A stretch of 44,371 nt of DNA, from the NCBI GenBank assembly GCA_019090895.1, contig JAHRVB010000181.1, positions 1-44,371 on the forward strand, given 5' to 3'. Below, in pieces: positions 44,119 through 44,371 of this stretch (positions are counted from its first letter, which is position 1; every line of letters begins with the position of its first letter). A program made the position numbers and the translations under genes. Source of the DNA: Kangiellaceae bacterium (GTDB taxonomy: Bacteria > Pseudomonadota > Gammaproteobacteria > Enterobacterales > Kangiellaceae). Below the pieces are notes generated by a model. That model had not been told where the DNA came from. It saw only the letters and a list, made by a program, of their open reading frames with translations, and did no database searches.

Positions 44119-44189
44119 TAAAAGACTCGATTGGCTGCAACTAAAGAATCGCTAATGATATTAGTTTTTCTACAATTTTTCTAGCTTGC

Positions 44190-44371
44190 TTAAATGTCAG
44201 ATTTCGGTGTGTATTGTTTAACAACTTGATCGATAGCACCAAATATCGAATCACCATTGTTATCGAACATCTCTATACGCACCTGATCACCAAACTGCAT
44301 GAACGGCGTTTTAGGCGTACCGTGTTCAATAATTTCAAGCATTCGTTTCTCCGCTAAACAGCTAGAACCAC
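44190..44371 (-). CDS. Fumarylacetoacetate hydrolase family protein, C-terminal end, cut by window edge
   Basis: The frame is open from the window end to a TAA at 44192-44190, giving the last 59 residues. They read ...SSCLAEKRMLEIIEH, TPKTPFMQFGDQVRIEMFD and SIFGAIDQVV, the C-terminal part of a bacterial fumarylacetoacetase of the COG0179 type. It would split fumarylacetoacetate to fumarate and acetoacetate. Its position directly before maiA on the same strand supports the call. It is too short for routine gene calling. Confidence 0.82.
   Translation of the reverse strand, partial: GSSCLAEKRMLEIIEHGTPKTPFMQFGDQVRIEMFDNNGDSIFGAIDQVVKQYTPKSDI

Overview
The window reads as the chromosome of a free-living, probably marine, AT-rich gammaproteobacterium. 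FadR, NhaB, SohB, TrpE and thiopurine methyltransferase resemble their enterobacterial or Vibrio counterparts closely. The divided class II ribonucleotide reductase (NrdJa/NrdJb) is the Pseudomonas arrangement, and a GlyGly-CTERM protein fits a marine gammaproteobacterium. A Kangiellaceae/Oceanospirillales-like host is my guess; no rRNA is present to test it. I see no insertion sequence, phage, CRISPR array, tRNA or rRNA, so this looks like core chromosome rather than an island.

Layout. 1-1373: the 3' part of asnB and a stand-alone CysB-like DNA-binding domain. 1505-8108 (minus): carbonic anhydrase, an S9 peptidase, a secreted kelch protein, tpm, sohB and fadR, with nhaB divergent from fadR (8474-10108). 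10215-12991 (minus): gshA, a DUF2802 protein and cheW. 13395-21713 (plus): a complete tryptophan operon, aroF(type I-beta)-trpE-trpG-trpD-trpCF-trpB-trpA, preceded by a long leader. 21916-24998: a periplasmic-sensor GGDEF/EAL protein and a Cys-rich HTH regulator. 25034-28553 (minus): pqiA1-pqiA2-pqiB-pqiC. 28744-34453: a secreted protein of unknown function, then (minus) a DMT exporter, alr, nhaC and an aspartokinase. 35071-38024: nrdJa-nrdJb. 38222-41783: etfBA divergent from etfD. 41893-44371 (minus): a DUF3466 GlyGly-CTERM protein, maiA and the 3' end of a fumarylacetoacetase gene.

The most interesting signals are regulatory. The trp leader carries a short leader ORF (13431-13514) with tandem Trp codons and a perfect attenuator. 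A second short ORF (13618-13692), with one Trp in a similar ISWR context, follows with its own terminator just before aroF. This looks like tandem attenuation of the whole chorismate-to-tryptophan route. The nrdJ upstream region combines two NrdR-like boxes straddling a promoter with four DnaA-box-like sites within 55 bp. A FadR-operator match lies against the probable fadR -10 element. A hairpin buries the ribosome binding site of the DUF2802 gene behind cheW.

Functionally the genes cover amino-acid synthesis (Asn, Trp, Asp family, D-Ala), tyrosine breakdown (maiA, fah), glutathione synthesis, fatty-acid control and beta-oxidation electron transfer (fadR, etfBA, etfD), sodium/proton exchange (nhaB, nhaC), envelope lipid transport (pqi) and dNTP supply. 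All assignments come from reading the translated sequence and remembered family motifs; no database search was run.
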